DNA from: JACDAN01 sp963842235
GTDB taxonomy: Bacteria > Actinomycetota > Thermoleophilia > Gaiellales > Gaiellaceae
Length of the DNA: 64,000 nt
Assembly (NCBI GenBank): GCA_963842235.1
Contig: CAWJFT010000001.1
Coordinates: forward strand, 558,001-622,000
Reading direction: 5' to 3'
The notes beneath the pieces are model-generated. The model was given only the letters and a program-made list of their open reading frames with translations, had not been told where the DNA came from and made no database searches. The position numbers and the translations under genes were made by a program. Positions within the stretch are counted from its first letter, which is position 1. Each line of letters starts with the position of its first letter. This document shows positions 1 to 8,642 of this stretch, in pieces.

Positions 1-1
1 G

Positions 2-679
2 ACGGCGGCGGAGCGGGCGGAGAAGCTCGGCCGTGAGATCGCCGGGCTCGAGGCAGCCATTGCGGCTCTGGATCTCGGCGCCGTTGACGGTCAGATCGCG
101 GAGGCGGAAGAACGGCGTACCGCCGCCGACCATGCGAGGCGCCGAAGCGACGCCAAGCTGGATGATCTCCTGCACGAGCGCCGTCGCGCAGAGGAGGAGC
201 TCGCGGACGCTGCGGGGCGCCGCGAGGCGGCGACTGCGGCGCTCTACCGGCTGCGCAGCGCAGCGGAACGCGTCGCGCTTCGGCGGGAGAGCGCGGCGGC
301 GCTGCTTGCGTCGCTGCGGGAGGCCGCGCGCCGGCCTCGGCTGCCGACGGGGCCGTCCCCAGCCGAGCTGCGGCGGCGGAAGCTCCGCGAGGAGGCAGCG
401 CTTGTGCGTGAGCGGCTGGGCGCGCTGGAGCACACGCTTTCCGAGCGCGAGGGCGTTCCGCCGGCGGCGCGGGCGCTCGCGGAGGCCGGCCATCGGCTCG
501 TGTTGGCCGATCTGGACGTGCCCTTTGGTGACGAGCGCGCCGTCGCCGCCGCGCTCCGCGGCCGCGGAGCCGCGGTGGTCGCTCGTGACGAGCACTCTGC
601 GCTGGCGCTTGTTCGTGAGGCTCGGCGGCGCGGGCTCGGCAGCGTGACGGTCGTCGTCGGCGAAGCCGGCGCTCGATGA
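2..679 (+). CDS. smc: SMC chromosome segregation ATPase, middle part (5' end outside window)
   Basis: This reads open from the window edge in frame 2 as a long charged coiled coil rich in Glu, Arg and Ala. It then reads into the first half of an SMC hinge (residues like ERAVAAALRGRGAAVVARD). The frame stops at TGA 677-679, immediately before the second half of the same protein begins one base out of phase. SMC dimers compact and segregate the chromosome with ScpA and ScpB. The N-terminal ATPase half lies outside the window. The product continues in the next entry, and one extra base near 655-675 explains the break. Confidence 0.85.
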   Translation, partial: TAAERAEKLGREIAGLEAAIAALDLGAVDGQIAEAEERRTAADHARRRSDAKLDDLLHERRRAEEELADAAGRREAATAALYRLRSAAERVALRRESAAALLASLREAARRPRLPTGPSPAELRRRKLREEAALVRERLGALEHTLSEREGVPPAARALAEAGHRLVLADLDVPFGDERAVAAALRGRGAAVVARDEHSALALVREARRRGLGSVTVVVGEAGAR

Positions 680-683
680 GTTC

Positions 684-1904
684 GTGATCGTCGAGGAGGA
701 CGAGCTTCTGTCCGCCGACAGGCTGGCCGTGACTCGGGACGGCATCGGCTTCGATCCGGAGCGACGGGAGCTCTGGTTTGCCGGTGAGGCCGCCGAGGCG
801 GTCCTGCTCGAGCTGGAAGCACGGCGCAAGGCGCTGGCGGAGGAGGTCAGAGAGCTCGAGCGTCAGGTCGAGGCTGTCCCAGACGATCTCGCGCAGACGG
901 CCGTCGCGGACGAGGCGCGGCACCGGCCGCTGATCGCGATGGCCGAGCGGCTCGACGCGGCACTGGCCGCGACGGGCGGGGTCGTCGCACGGTCGGAGCC
1001 GGCACTCCGTGCGAGGGTCGACGCCGGCGCCACGCGGACGGGAGAGCTGGCGGAGGAGCTACGAAAGCTCGGGGCTGCCGAGGCCGAGATTCGCCGCGAG
1101 TCCGCCGAGGTGTCGGCTCGAACGAGTGCGGTCGAGGTAGAGCTGGCTCGGCTCCAGGCAGAGCGCAGAGAAGCTGAGCGGCGGCTGGAGGCGGCGGGCG
1201 TCGAGCCCGCGGAGGGCGACGACCGCGACGCGCTCCTCGAGCGGGCAGAGCGATTGCGACGGCGGCGCGAGGAGCTGGGCCGGGTCAATCCGCTCGCCGC
1301 CGAGGAGTACGCGCGCGAGAAGGAGAACCTGGCCGACCTGACGGCGCAGCGTGAGGATCTGGAGCGGAGCCTGGACGAGCTTGCGAAGCTGCGGGACGAG
1401 CTCGACGAGACGGTCGAGCGGCGATTCGCCGAGACGTTCGCCGCGGTGAGTGCCAACTTCGAGGAGGTCGCGCAGACGCTGTTCCCCGGCGGCAAGGGCA
1501 GCCTCCTTTTGACCGACGAGGAGCGCGAGGAGGAGGAGAGCGCGCCGGGGATCGAGGTCGAATTGCAGCCGGCCGGCAAGCGGGTGACGCGCCTGTCGCT
1601 CCTATCTGGCGGTGAGAAGGCACTCGGAGCGATCTCGTTCCTGTTTGCCCTCTTTCTCGCGCGGCCCTGTCCGTTCTACCTCCTCGACGAGGTCGAGGCG
1701 GCGCTCGACGATACGAACATCGGGCGCTTCGTCCAGCTGCTTCGGCGCTACGCCGGCCGGGCGCAGTTCATCGTCGTCACGCACCAGAAGCGGACGATGG
1801 AGGCGGCGGACGTCCTGTACGGCGTCACGATGGGCGCGGAAGGAGTCTCCCAGATCGTCTCCCGCCGCCTACCCCGCGGCGAGTCAGCGGAAGCCGCCGC
1901 CTGA
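684..1904 (+). CDS. smc: SMC, second half of hinge, coiled coil and C-terminal ATPase head
   Basis: This continues SMC in a frame shifted by +1. It begins with the rest of the hinge (DELLSADRLAV), then a coiled coil to about residue 240. The ATPase head follows, with the ABC signature LSGGEK near residue 308, a Walker B with FYLLDEVEAALDD, and the D-loop and THQK switch region. In-frame codons extend back to about 663, so the GTG at 684 is probably not a true start. Both halves look fully conserved and the gene is essential in most bacteria, so a sequencing or assembly error is the likeliest cause. A real pseudogene cannot be excluded. ftsY follows, as in other actinobacteria. Confidence 0.9.
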   Translation: MIVEEDELLSADRLAVTRDGIGFDPERRELWFAGEAAEAVLLELEARRKALAEEVRELERQVEAVPDDLAQTAVADEARHRPLIAMAERLDAALAATGGVVARSEPALRARVDAGATRTGELAEELRKLGAAEAEIRRESAEVSARTSAVEVELARLQAERREAERRLEAAGVEPAEGDDRDALLERAERLRRRREELGRVNPLAAEEYAREKENLADLTAQREDLERSLDELAKLRDELDETVERRFAETFAAVSANFEEVAQTLFPGGKGSLLLTDEEREEEESAPGIEVELQPAGKRVTRLSLLSGGEKALGAISFLFALFLARPCPFYLLDEVEAALDDTNIGRFVQLLRRYAGRAQFIVVTHQKRTMEAADVLYGVTMGAEGVSQIVSRRLPRGESAEAAA

Positions 1905-1937
1905 CAACTCCGCCCGCCGAAGTTCCACTTCGGTGAC

Positions 1938-1950
1938 GGGGTCTGGCCCC
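1938..1950. repeat. REP-like GC palindrome GGGGTCTGGCCCC
   Basis: This is a thirteen-base near-palindrome with one G-T pair in the smc-ftsY intergenic gap. It resembles four other short palindromes in the window (30188, 30303, 37272, 62708) that share the layout of six-base arms around a single central base. No T-tract follows it, so it does not look like a terminator. Confidence 0.5.
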
Positions 1951-1971
1951 AAACGGAGCTAGCCTCCCGCG

Positions 1972-2922
1972 GTGACCAGAAGCTGGGGGGAGTTTCTCGG
2001 CGACACCGAGAGGCCGGACGAGACCGAGGAGCAGCGGGAGGGCTTCTTCTCGCGCCTGCGCGACTCGCTCGGCAAGACCCGCCGCGCAATGACCGAGCAG
2101 CTCGCGGCCGCAGCGTTCGACCCAGCGGACGACGAGGCCTGGGAGCGGCTGGAGGAAGCGCTCATCGCCGCCGACGTCGGCGTCCCGACGACCGCCGAGC
2201 TCGTCCGCCGGCTGGAGGCGCGCACGGAGCTCGGCGAGCTGAGCGAGGCACTCGCCGAGGAGGCCGCGGCGCTCCTCGGAGAGCCCGCGCGGCTCGGCCT
2301 CGACGGCCGACCGAGTGTGATCCTCGTCGTCGGCGTCAACGGCACCGGAAAGACGACGACGATCGGGAAGCTCGCGAGCCGCCTACGCGAGCACGGCCAC
2401 GCCGTGATCCTCGCCGCAGCCGACACCTTCCGCGCGGCGGCCGAGGAACAGCTCGAGATCTGGGCCAAACGGGCCGGCGCCGACTTCGTCGGCTCGGAAC
2501 GCGGTGGAGATCCAGCGGCGGTCGCCTACGACGCGATCGAGGCCGCAACGGCGCGCGGCCGAGACGTCGTCATCGTCGACACCGCCGGCCGGCTGCACAC
2601 GCAGACGAACCTGATGGAGGAGCTGGCGAAGGTCCGGCGCGTGATCGAGCGCCGCCTCGCCGGCGCGCCGCACGAGACGCTCCTGATCATCGACGCGACC
2701 ACCGGCCAGAACGGCCTCCAGCAGGCCCGCCTCTTCGGCGAGTCCGTGGACGTGTCCGGCGTGGCCTTGACGAAACTAGACGGCTCGGCGAAGGGCGGCG
2801 TCGCCCTAGCGATCGCCCACGAGCTCGGACTGCCGGTCAAGCTCGTGGGCGTCGGAGAAGGGATCGAAGACCTGAGGCCGTTCGATCCAGATGATTACGC
2901 GCGGGCGCTCCTGGCCCGCTAG
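1972..2922 (+). CDS. ftsY: Signal recognition particle receptor FtsY
   Basis: This GTPase docks the SRP-ribosome complex at the membrane for co-translational insertion. The 316 residues start at GTG. A short acidic A region is followed by the N domain (FFSRLRDSLGKTRRAM) and the SRP GTPase. The P-loop GVNGTGKT sits near residue 121, followed by a DTAGRLHTQ G3 motif, TKLDGSAKGG, and the closing VGVGEGIEDLRPF. The usual P-loop Val is Thr here. It lies 67 bp after smc. Its stop is nested with the stop of the convergent dodecin gene in a shared CTAG at 2919-2922. Confidence 0.97.
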   Translation: MTRSWGEFLGDTERPDETEEQREGFFSRLRDSLGKTRRAMTEQLAAAAFDPADDEAWERLEEALIAADVGVPTTAELVRRLEARTELGELSEALAEEAAALLGEPARLGLDGRPSVILVVGVNGTGKTTTIGKLASRLREHGHAVILAAADTFRAAAEEQLEIWAKRAGADFVGSERGGDPAAVAYDAIEAATARGRDVVIVDTAGRLHTQTNLMEELAKVRRVIERRLAGAPHETLLIIDATTGQNGLQQARLFGESVDVSGVALTKLDGSAKGGVALAIAHELGLPVKLVGVGEGIEDLRPFDPDDYARALLAR

Positions 2923-3347
2923 CCCGCGGAGCTGCCGGACTCGACTCCGAAAGCGATGTCCACAGTCGTGCGGTACTCGCTGATGTGGTCACCTTCGACG
3001 ACAGCGCTCATCGACGTTACGTGGGCGCCCGAGATGCCGCGCACCGTCTTCGAGGCCTCCTGAACGGCCGCATCGGCCGCTTTCGCGAAGCTCTCCGGCG
3101 ACGAGCCGATGATCGTGATGATTTTCGCAACAGCTGCCATGCGCTCTCCTTGCTCGTTTAGACTTCCGGGAGTCAGCTGGACGATGTAGCCGTGGATCGG
3201 GTTGTGCTCACCCGAAAGTTGGGCGGAGATCGTGAGTTCGAACGTCGCCTGCTGGATCTCCTTCGGAACCTTCTTGGCGGCATCTTCGGCCGCCTCCTCG
3301 ATCGTCTTCCCCTCTCCCTGGTACGGATCGTCAGAAATAGGTGACAT
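2919..3347 (-). CDS. Dodecin with an extra N-terminal dodecin-like half
   Basis: Residues from about 71 to the end match dodecin, a small flavin-binding dodecamer (AKIITIIGSSPESF, then a helix, then EYRTTVDIAFGVE). Normal dodecins are about 70 residues, whereas this protein has 142. The first 70 residues contain a helix followed by two predicted strands ending in NPIHGYIV, which resembles a second, divergent dodecin fold. The Trp that stacks on flavin in archaeal and mycobacterial dodecins is replaced (around SGAHV), so the ligand may differ. A GAGGAGG ribosome-binding site precedes the ATG. An internal Met opens the canonical dodecin, so a shorter product is possible. The next gene upstream on the same strand carries the same NPIHGYIV motif. 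Confidence 0.8.
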   Translation of the reverse strand: MSPISDDPYQGEGKTIEEAAEDAAKKVPKEIQQATFELTISAQLSGEHNPIHGYIVQLTPGSLNEQGERMAAVAKIITIIGSSPESFAKAADAAVQEASKTVRGISGAHVTSMSAVVEGDHISEYRTTVDIAFGVESGSSAG

Positions 3348-3411
3348 GGGCCTCCTCGCCTAGCGGGTCTCGCCGATCCTACGAGGGCGCAGACGCCGCG
3401 ACAACCTGCTC

Positions 3412-3621
3412 TTAGTCGTCGGTCTCCAGGTCGACGATGTACCCGTGAATCGGGTTCCGGACGTCGACGTACATGTCCGCGACCCTAAGCCGCACCGGCG
3501 AACCGGGGTCTGGCGCGCCTCGCTCTTCCTTGTACTTGTCGACGGCCTGCTGCGTTGCTGCCCTGAAGCCGGCATCGGGATTGTCGGTCACATGTGAGAC
3601 GCCTCGGAAACGCTTAGCCAT
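3412..3621 (-). CDS. Small dodecin-fold-like protein with NPIHGYIV motif
   Basis: This 69-residue protein has an ATG start and a good GAAGGGAG ribosome-binding site five bases upstream. The order strand (RFRGVSHV), helix after NPDAGF, then two strands (VRLRVADMYVDV and YIVDLE) follows the dodecin topology, but sequence identity to dodecin is low. It shares NPIHGYIV with the N-terminal half of the neighbouring dodecin 65 bp downstream, so the two probably form one transcription unit and may co-assemble. That function is an inference. No catalytic residues are recognisable. Confidence 0.65.
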   Translation of the reverse strand: MAKRFRGVSHVTDNPDAGFRAATQQAVDKYKEERGAPDPGSPVRLRVADMYVDVRNPIHGYIVDLETDD

Positions 3622-4600
3622 CCGTACTCCCTTCCGTCGTTACCGCGTGTCCCGGTGATCCTATGACGTGCGATTGCGGCGACGTTGCCTTTCCGCTCGT
3701 ATTCGGCAACGGCTCGTCGCCGAGCCGCAGGGTCGCGGGCGACCTCTGCCAAAGCCAAGAACGCCCGGGCCTTCAGGTCGGGATAGTCGGTGGGCTCGGC
3801 GAGCGGACCGCTTGCCTTGCGAGCTCCTCGTCGCCCGATGCCCGGGCGCGAGCGATACGCCACATCACCTGGGTGACAACGTCCTCGTCCGCGGCGAGCT
3901 CCTCGCTCAGGCGCGAGTAATGCAGCGCCTCATCAGTTTCAGCCACCAGCAGCGTCGGCGAGGAACGCCGCCATCGTCGACATGACGCTTGTCCAGCCCA
4001 TGTCCTCGAGCTCCTGAAAGGCCCAGCGCAGGATGGCGGTAGCTGCATCCGGTCACCTGCGAGCGCTTCGATCTCGGCCGCAACCAGCGACCACAACGCG
4101 ATGCGGAAGCGCTGCCCCAACTCCTCGTAGAGAGCACGGGCATCGGCCTGGAGCCGGCGGGCTTCGTCGAAGTCTCCACGCATCGCGTTGAGCCCTGCGA
4201 TCGCGCCGGTGATCGACGCCTTGAGTGAGCGATCGTCCGGCCGCTCCGCGAGCAGGCTCTCGCCCCGCGCGATTGCCTCGTCCACCGGCGTCGGCCCGTA
4301 GTACAGCGCCTGCATCAGGAACGAGGCGAGCGTGGATTGTTCGCTCGCGTCTCCCGCTCTGCGCGCATGCTCGAGCGCGCGCTCGAGGTTCGTCGGCCCG
4401 TTCGCCCCAGCGGCACGCGTTGACGTGCACCTCGCTCTTCAGCCACCACGCCTTCGCGAGGCCGAGGTCGTCGCCGAGCTCTTCCAGCAGCGGGATCACC
4501 TCGTCGGCAACGGCGACGATCTCCTCGACCGATCCCTCAGGGTCGGTGAACGCGCGGAAGAACTCGCGCTCGATCGATCGTCCGGAGCTCGAGCCGGCGG
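3622..4600 (-). pseudogene. Frame-broken TPR tail of the cyclase-ATPase protein
   Basis: Downstream of the open 4601-6772 part, the same protein can be followed on the minus strand only by changing frame about six times (near 4735, 4580, 4400, 4045, 3965 and 3815). Readable pieces in order include FRAFTDPEGSVEEIVAVADE, WWLKSEVHVNACRWGER, LYYGPTPVDEAIARGESLL, ALYEELGQRFRIALWSLV, HYSRLSEELAADEDVVTQ and ending ARAFLALAEVARDPAARRR. These form a helical TPR-like tail typical of such proteins. The breaks are a mix of one-base insertions, a four-base duplication (ATCG near 4580) and one- or two-base losses. That mix fits real decay better than a uniform sequencing artefact. Confidence 0.7.
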
Positions 4601-6772
4601 TCACCCGCCGCCTGCGCGGCCTCCAGCGCCTCGGTGAGCACGCGCTCGGCGCGGGGAAAGTCGCCAGTCCGCATCAACGCGCTTCCGAGCATCGGCAGGA
4701 TCTCGCGCCGCTCGCCGTGCGCGTCCGGGAAGGAGTGCCGTCGCCCTCGACAGGAGGCTCACCGCCGCCGGGAGATCGCCGCGGTCGACCGCGCGTCGCC
4801 CGGCCCTGGCGAGCCGCTCGCCCGCCCGGACGGCGAGCTGCTCGTCCGGCCGCCCCAGCTCCTGCCGGTAGCGAACCGCCTGCTCGAGGTGGTAGCCCAG
4901 GATCTCGTCCCGCTCCGCGCTCTTGCCTTCGCCCGCGCCTTCCAGCCAGCCGGCGAACTGCTCGTGCAGTTCGGCCCGGCTCGCCTTCGACATGTGCTGG
5001 TAGACGGCGTCGCGGATCAGGTTGTGGCGGAACCGATACGTGTGCTCCGCGCTGAACTCCGTGCGATGAGGACGGATCAGCTGCTTCTGGACGAGGCCCG
5101 CGAGGCGTGGCTCCAGCGCCGATCGCTCGGTCACCGGAGAGAGAGCGCGAACGGCCCCACGCGAGAAGATGCGGCCTGCGACGGCCGCACGCTCGAGCAC
5201 GTTTCGCTCTTCCCGGCCGAGCCGGCCGATTCGTGCGCCGAGTAAGGCCTGGATCGTCGGCGGGATCGCGACGGTGGACAGGTCTTGCGTGGAGACCCAG
5301 CGCCCGTTTTCCCGCCTGAGCGCTCCTTCCTCGACGAGCACAGCCAGCATCTCCTCGACGAAGAGCGGATTCCCCTCCGCCGCCTGGGCGATCCGCTGCG
5401 TCACGACGTCGTCGACCTCGGCGCTATCGAGCAGGTTCTCGATCAGCGTCCCACAGGCCGCTTCGTCGAGCGGCTCGAGCAGGAGCGACGTCGAGTTCAT
5501 CTTCCCGCCCGACCACATCGGACGCTCCTCCAGCAGCTCGGGACGGGCGAGGCAGACGATCAGCACCGGTGCGTCGCGGGAGCAGTCGGCGAGGTGCTCG
5601 ATGAGATCGAGGAAGGTCTGCTCACCCCAGTGCACGTCGTCGAACAGCACGACCACTGGACGCTCGCGCGCCAGCGCCTCGAGCAGCTTGCGGACCGACC
5701 AGAAGATCTCATCCGTGCCCGCTCCGTTCGAGTCGAGGCCGAGGACGGCGCTCAGCCGCTCGGCAACCAGCTCAGCGTCTGGATCGGGAGCAACGATAGA
5801 GGCGATCCGATGCTTGCTCTCCTCGAGGGCCAACGTCGGTCCGACGCCGGCGGCGCGCTTGACGATCTCCATCACCGGCCAGAAGGTGATCCCCTCGCCG
5901 TAGGGCAGGCAGCGCCCCACGAGCAGGGTCGCCTGCCCGTCCACGCTGTCGAGCAGCTCGCGAGCGAGCCTCGATTTTCCGGCGCCGGCCGGACCGAGAA
6001 TCGTCAAGAGATGAGAGGCGTGGTCGTTCGCCGCGCGATCGAATGTCTGCTGGAGCAGCGTAAGTTCGCGTTCACGACCTACGAGTGGCGAGTCGAACCG
6101 GCGGGCTACCGACGGTGCGCCCGTGAGCACGCCGAGCACCCGCCACGCCTTCATCGGCTCGGCCTTCCCTTTGAGGTCGAGGTCGTCGACCGGCTCGACG
6201 AGCACCGCGTTTCGGACGAGGCGGTAGGTGTCGTCGCCGATCAGGATCTCGCCGGCAGTCGCCGCGGTCTCCAGCCGGGACGCGACGTTGACCGCATCGC
6301 CGGTGACGAGCCGTTGCCCGGTGGTCGGATCCCCTGCCGCCACCTCGCCGGTGTTGATGCCGGTTCGCACGCTGAGGGCGACGTTCAGGCCCTGCCGAAG
6401 CTCGTCGTTCAGGGATGTGAGCACCTCGCGCATCTCCGTGGCCGCGCGGATCGCGCGGAGCGCGTCGTCCTCGTGCACGACGGGCGTGCCGAAGACGGCC
6501 ATGACCGCGTCGCCGATGTACTTCTCGACCGTGCCGCCGTGGCGCTCGAGTACCGCTCGGAGCTCGTCGAAGTAGCGCGTCTGCACCCGCCGGTGCGCCT
6601 CCGGGTCGAGACCTTCCCCGATCGACGTCGAGCCCACGAGGTCTGCGAAGACGACGGTGACCGTCCGTCGCGTCTCGACATCGCGGGCGGCGTCCGGGAA
6701 CGGCGTGCCGCAGGCAAGGCAGAATCGAGCCCGCTCCGGGTTCTGCTCGCCGCAATGCGCGCAAGCCGGCAT
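4601..6772 (-). CDS. Zinc ribbon, class III adenylate/guanylate cyclase and AAA-type ATPase fusion, front part
   Basis: The protein opens with a zinc ribbon (two CxxC pairs, residues 4-22) and then a class III nucleotidyl cyclase domain (about 36-200). The cyclase has both metal Asp residues (FADLVGST and YIGDAVMAVFG), the substrate Lys in VEKYIGD, and the Asn/Arg transition-state pair in GDAVNVASRLE, so it looks catalytically competent. A P-loop ATPase follows (GPAGAGKS, Walker B FDDVHW), of the kind seen in AfsR/LuxR-type regulators. The last 45 or so residues are out-of-frame Arg-rich sequence after LLSRATALLP, where the native TPR tail breaks. It is probably a large cytoplasmic signalling protein. 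Whether the front alone is functional is unknown. Confidence 0.85.
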   Translation of the reverse strand: MPACAHCGEQNPERARFCLACGTPFPDAARDVETRRTVTVVFADLVGSTSIGEGLDPEAHRRVQTRYFDELRAVLERHGGTVEKYIGDAVMAVFGTPVVHEDDALRAIRAATEMREVLTSLNDELRQGLNVALSVRTGINTGEVAAGDPTTGQRLVTGDAVNVASRLETAATAGEILIGDDTYRLVRNAVLVEPVDDLDLKGKAEPMKAWRVLGVLTGAPSVARRFDSPLVGRERELTLLQQTFDRAANDHASHLLTILGPAGAGKSRLARELLDSVDGQATLLVGRCLPYGEGITFWPVMEIVKRAAGVGPTLALEESKHRIASIVAPDPDAELVAERLSAVLGLDSNGAGTDEIFWSVRKLLEALARERPVVVLFDDVHWGEQTFLDLIEHLADCSRDAPVLIVCLARPELLEERPMWSGGKMNSTSLLLEPLDEAACGTLIENLLDSAEVDDVVTQRIAQAAEGNPLFVEEMLAVLVEEGALRRENGRWVSTQDLSTVAIPPTIQALLGARIGRLGREERNVLERAAVAGRIFSRGAVRALSPVTERSALEPRLAGLVQKQLIRPHRTEFSAEHTYRFRHNLIRDAVYQHMSKASRAELHEQFAGWLEGAGEGKSAERDEILGYHLEQAVRYRQELGRPDEQLAVRAGERLARAGRRAVDRGDLPAAVSLLSRATALLPGRARRAARDPADARKRVDADWRLSPRRARAHRGAGGRAGGG

Positions 6773-6833
6773 CCCCCGAGTGTACGACCCTGCCGCCTGG
6801 AGCTTCAGTAACCGCCACTACACTTCCGCGGTC

Positions 6834-8159
6834 ATGTTCGACACACTCGGCGACAAGCTGAACGCCGCTCTGGGGCCTCTCAGGGGCCGTGGAAAGCTGG
6901 ACGAAGAGATCATCTCGCGCGCGATGCGCGAGGTCCGACTCGCGCTGCTCGAGGCCGACGTCAACTTCAAGGTCGTCAGGGACTTCGTCGCCCGCGTGAA
7001 GGAGCGCGCGCTCGGCCAGGACGTCATGCGCAGCCTCACGCCGGGTCAGCAGGTCGTGAAGATCGTCCACGAGGAGCTGACGGAGCTCATGGGCTCGGGG
7101 AGCTCGAAGCTCGTCTTCGCAGGGAAGCCGCCGACCGTGATCCTGCTCGCGGGCCTCCAGGGCTCCGGCAAGACGACCGCCGCCGCCAAGCTCGCCGTCC
7201 TGCTCCGGAAGGAGAAGCACTCTCCGGCGCTCGTCGCCGCCGATCTCCAGCGCCCGGCCGCCGTCGAGCAGCTCGAGCAGCTCGGCCGCCAGACCCAGAT
7301 TCCGGTCTTCACGGGGCCCGATCCCGTCGCCGCGGTCAAAACGGGGATCCAGCGCGCGACCGAGCAGGGCGCCGACGTCGTCATCCTCGACACGGCCGGC
7401 CGCCTGCACGTCGACGAAGAGTTGATGGACGAGCTTGTGCGAGTCCGCGACGCCGCCAAGCCGACAGACGTCCTGCTCGTCCTCGACGCGATGACCGGCC
7501 AGGAGGCGGTCTCGGTCGCCGAGGCCTTCCAGGAGCAAGTCGCCTTCGACGGGGTCGTCATGACGAAGCTCGACGGAGATGCGCGTGGCGGCGCGGCGCT
7601 GTCCGTCAAGGCCGTGACCGGCAAGCCGATCAAGCTGGCCTCGGTCGGCGAGAAGCTCGACCAGCTCGAGTACTTCCATCCCGACCGCATGGCCTCGCGG
7701 ATCCTCGGGATGGGCGACGTGCTGACCCTGATCGAGAAGGCCGAAGAGGCGGCGTCCGAAGAGGATCAGGCGGAGCTCGAGGCGAGGATGCGGGCGGGCG
7801 AATTTACGTTCGACGACTTCCTGTCGAGCTACCGAATGCTGCGGAAGATGGGCCCGCTCAAGGGTGTGCTGGGGATGATTCCCGGCGTCGGCAAGCAGCT
7901 CCAGGGCGTAAACGTGAACGAGGCCGAGCTCAAGCGGGTCGAGGCGATCGTCCTCTCCATGACGCCCCGCGAGCGGCAGCTGCCGCACCTGATCGACGGC
8001 TCGCGCCGCAAAAGGATCGCCGCGGGCAGCGGGACGACGATCCAGCAGGTCAACAAGCTGCTCTCGGCCCGAAAGCAGATGCAGAAGATGATGAAGCAGA
8101 TGGGGAAGGGCAAGATGCCCGGGCTCCCACCGGAACTCACAAACGCACCACGGAGGTGA
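6834..8159 (+). CDS. ffh: Signal recognition particle protein Ffh (SRP54)
   Basis: This GTPase binds 4.5S/SRP RNA and nascent signal sequences and delivers them to FtsY. The ATG at 6834 opens the canonical MFDTLGDKL N-terminus. The open frame extends upstream but has no homology there. The N domain is followed by P-loop GLQGSGKT (about residue 107), DTAGRLHVD, TKLDGDARGG and VGEKLDQLEYF. A Met-rich M domain (from about 320) ends in KQMQKMMKQMGKGKMPG. Total length is 441 residues, normal for the family. It heads a run of translation genes and ends one base before rpsP. Confidence 0.97.
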   Translation: MFDTLGDKLNAALGPLRGRGKLDEEIISRAMREVRLALLEADVNFKVVRDFVARVKERALGQDVMRSLTPGQQVVKIVHEELTELMGSGSSKLVFAGKPPTVILLAGLQGSGKTTAAAKLAVLLRKEKHSPALVAADLQRPAAVEQLEQLGRQTQIPVFTGPDPVAAVKTGIQRATEQGADVVILDTAGRLHVDEELMDELVRVRDAAKPTDVLLVLDAMTGQEAVSVAEAFQEQVAFDGVVMTKLDGDARGGAALSVKAVTGKPIKLASVGEKLDQLEYFHPDRMASRILGMGDVLTLIEKAEEAASEEDQAELEARMRAGEFTFDDFLSSYRMLRKMGPLKGVLGMIPGVGKQLQGVNVNEAELKRVEAIVLSMTPRERQLPHLIDGSRRKRIAAGSGTTIQQVNKLLSARKQMQKMMKQMGKGKMPGLPPELTNAPRR

Positions 8160-8160
8160 C

Positions 8161-8403
8161 ATGGCAGTAAAGATGAGGCTGACGCGGATCGGCTCCAAGA
8201 AGAACCCGATTTACCGCGTCGTCGTCACCGACTCGCGCTCGCCGCGAGACGGACGATTCATCGAGATCGTCGGCCGCTACAACCCGCAGACCGACCCGTC
8301 GACGATCGAGTTCGACGAGGAGAAGGTCAAGGAGTGGCTCGACAAGGGGGCGCAGCCGTCGCAGACGGTCGCGCGCCTGCTCAAGGTCAAGAACATTGGC
8401 TGA
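8161..8403 (+). CDS. rpsP: 30S ribosomal protein S16
   Basis: This 80-residue protein is a full-length S16 with the hallmark start AVKMRLTRIGSKKNPIYRVV and the RDGRFIEIVGRYNP block. It binds 16S rRNA early in 30S assembly. It sits between ffh and khpA, the usual actinobacterial order. An AGGAGG-like site (GGAGGTG) lies at the end of ffh just before the ATG, and the stop overlaps the start of khpA by eight bases, implying translational coupling. Confidence 0.97.
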   Translation: MAVKMRLTRIGSKKNPIYRVVVTDSRSPRDGRFIEIVGRYNPQTDPSTIEFDEEKVKEWLDKGAQPSQTVARLLKVKNIG

Positions 8404-8626
8404 TCTGGTCGCGTATCTGGCGCGGCAGCTGGTCGACGACCCCGACGCCGTCCGCGTCGAGGAGGAAGAGCGAGACGACGCCGTCGTCCTCCGCCTGCAT
8501 GTCGCGCAGGAGGACGTCGGCAAGGTGATCGGCCGTCAGGGACGACTCGCCCGCGCCCTGCGCGCGATCGTGCGGGCCGGCGGCGCCAGGCAGCGGCGCC
8601 GGGTCATTCTCGAGATCGCTGGCTGA
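8396..8626 (+). CDS. khpA: KH-domain RNA-binding protein KhpA
   Basis: This 76-residue single KH domain carries the GKVIGRQGR motif (the GxxG loop that contacts RNA). It starts at TTG 8396 inside the end of rpsP. KhpA binds many transcripts and partners KhpB in other Gram-positives, influencing cell division and ribosome maturation. The location between rpsP and rimM is conserved. The tail is Arg-rich (ARQRRRVILEIAG). Confidence 0.93.
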   Translation: MADLVAYLARQLVDDPDAVRVEEEERDDAVVLRLHVAQEDVGKVIGRQGRLARALRAIVRAGGARQRRRVILEIAG

Positions 8627-8642
8627 GGACCATCTGATCACC

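Noticed and set aside
33..647. Open frame over the smc coiled coil in another frame
   Set aside because: Its Arg-rich, Cys-rich reading has no family features, while frame 2 gives a clean SMC coiled coil and hinge.
2..1904. Programmed frameshift in smc as the preferred explanation
   Set aside because: No slippery sequence or stimulatory hairpin is obvious at 655-680, and other genes here show the same kind of one-base insertion.
6657..6833. Upstream extension of ffh
   Set aside because: It runs antisense through the zinc ribbon of the cyclase gene; the Ffh N-terminus starts exactly at ATG 6834.
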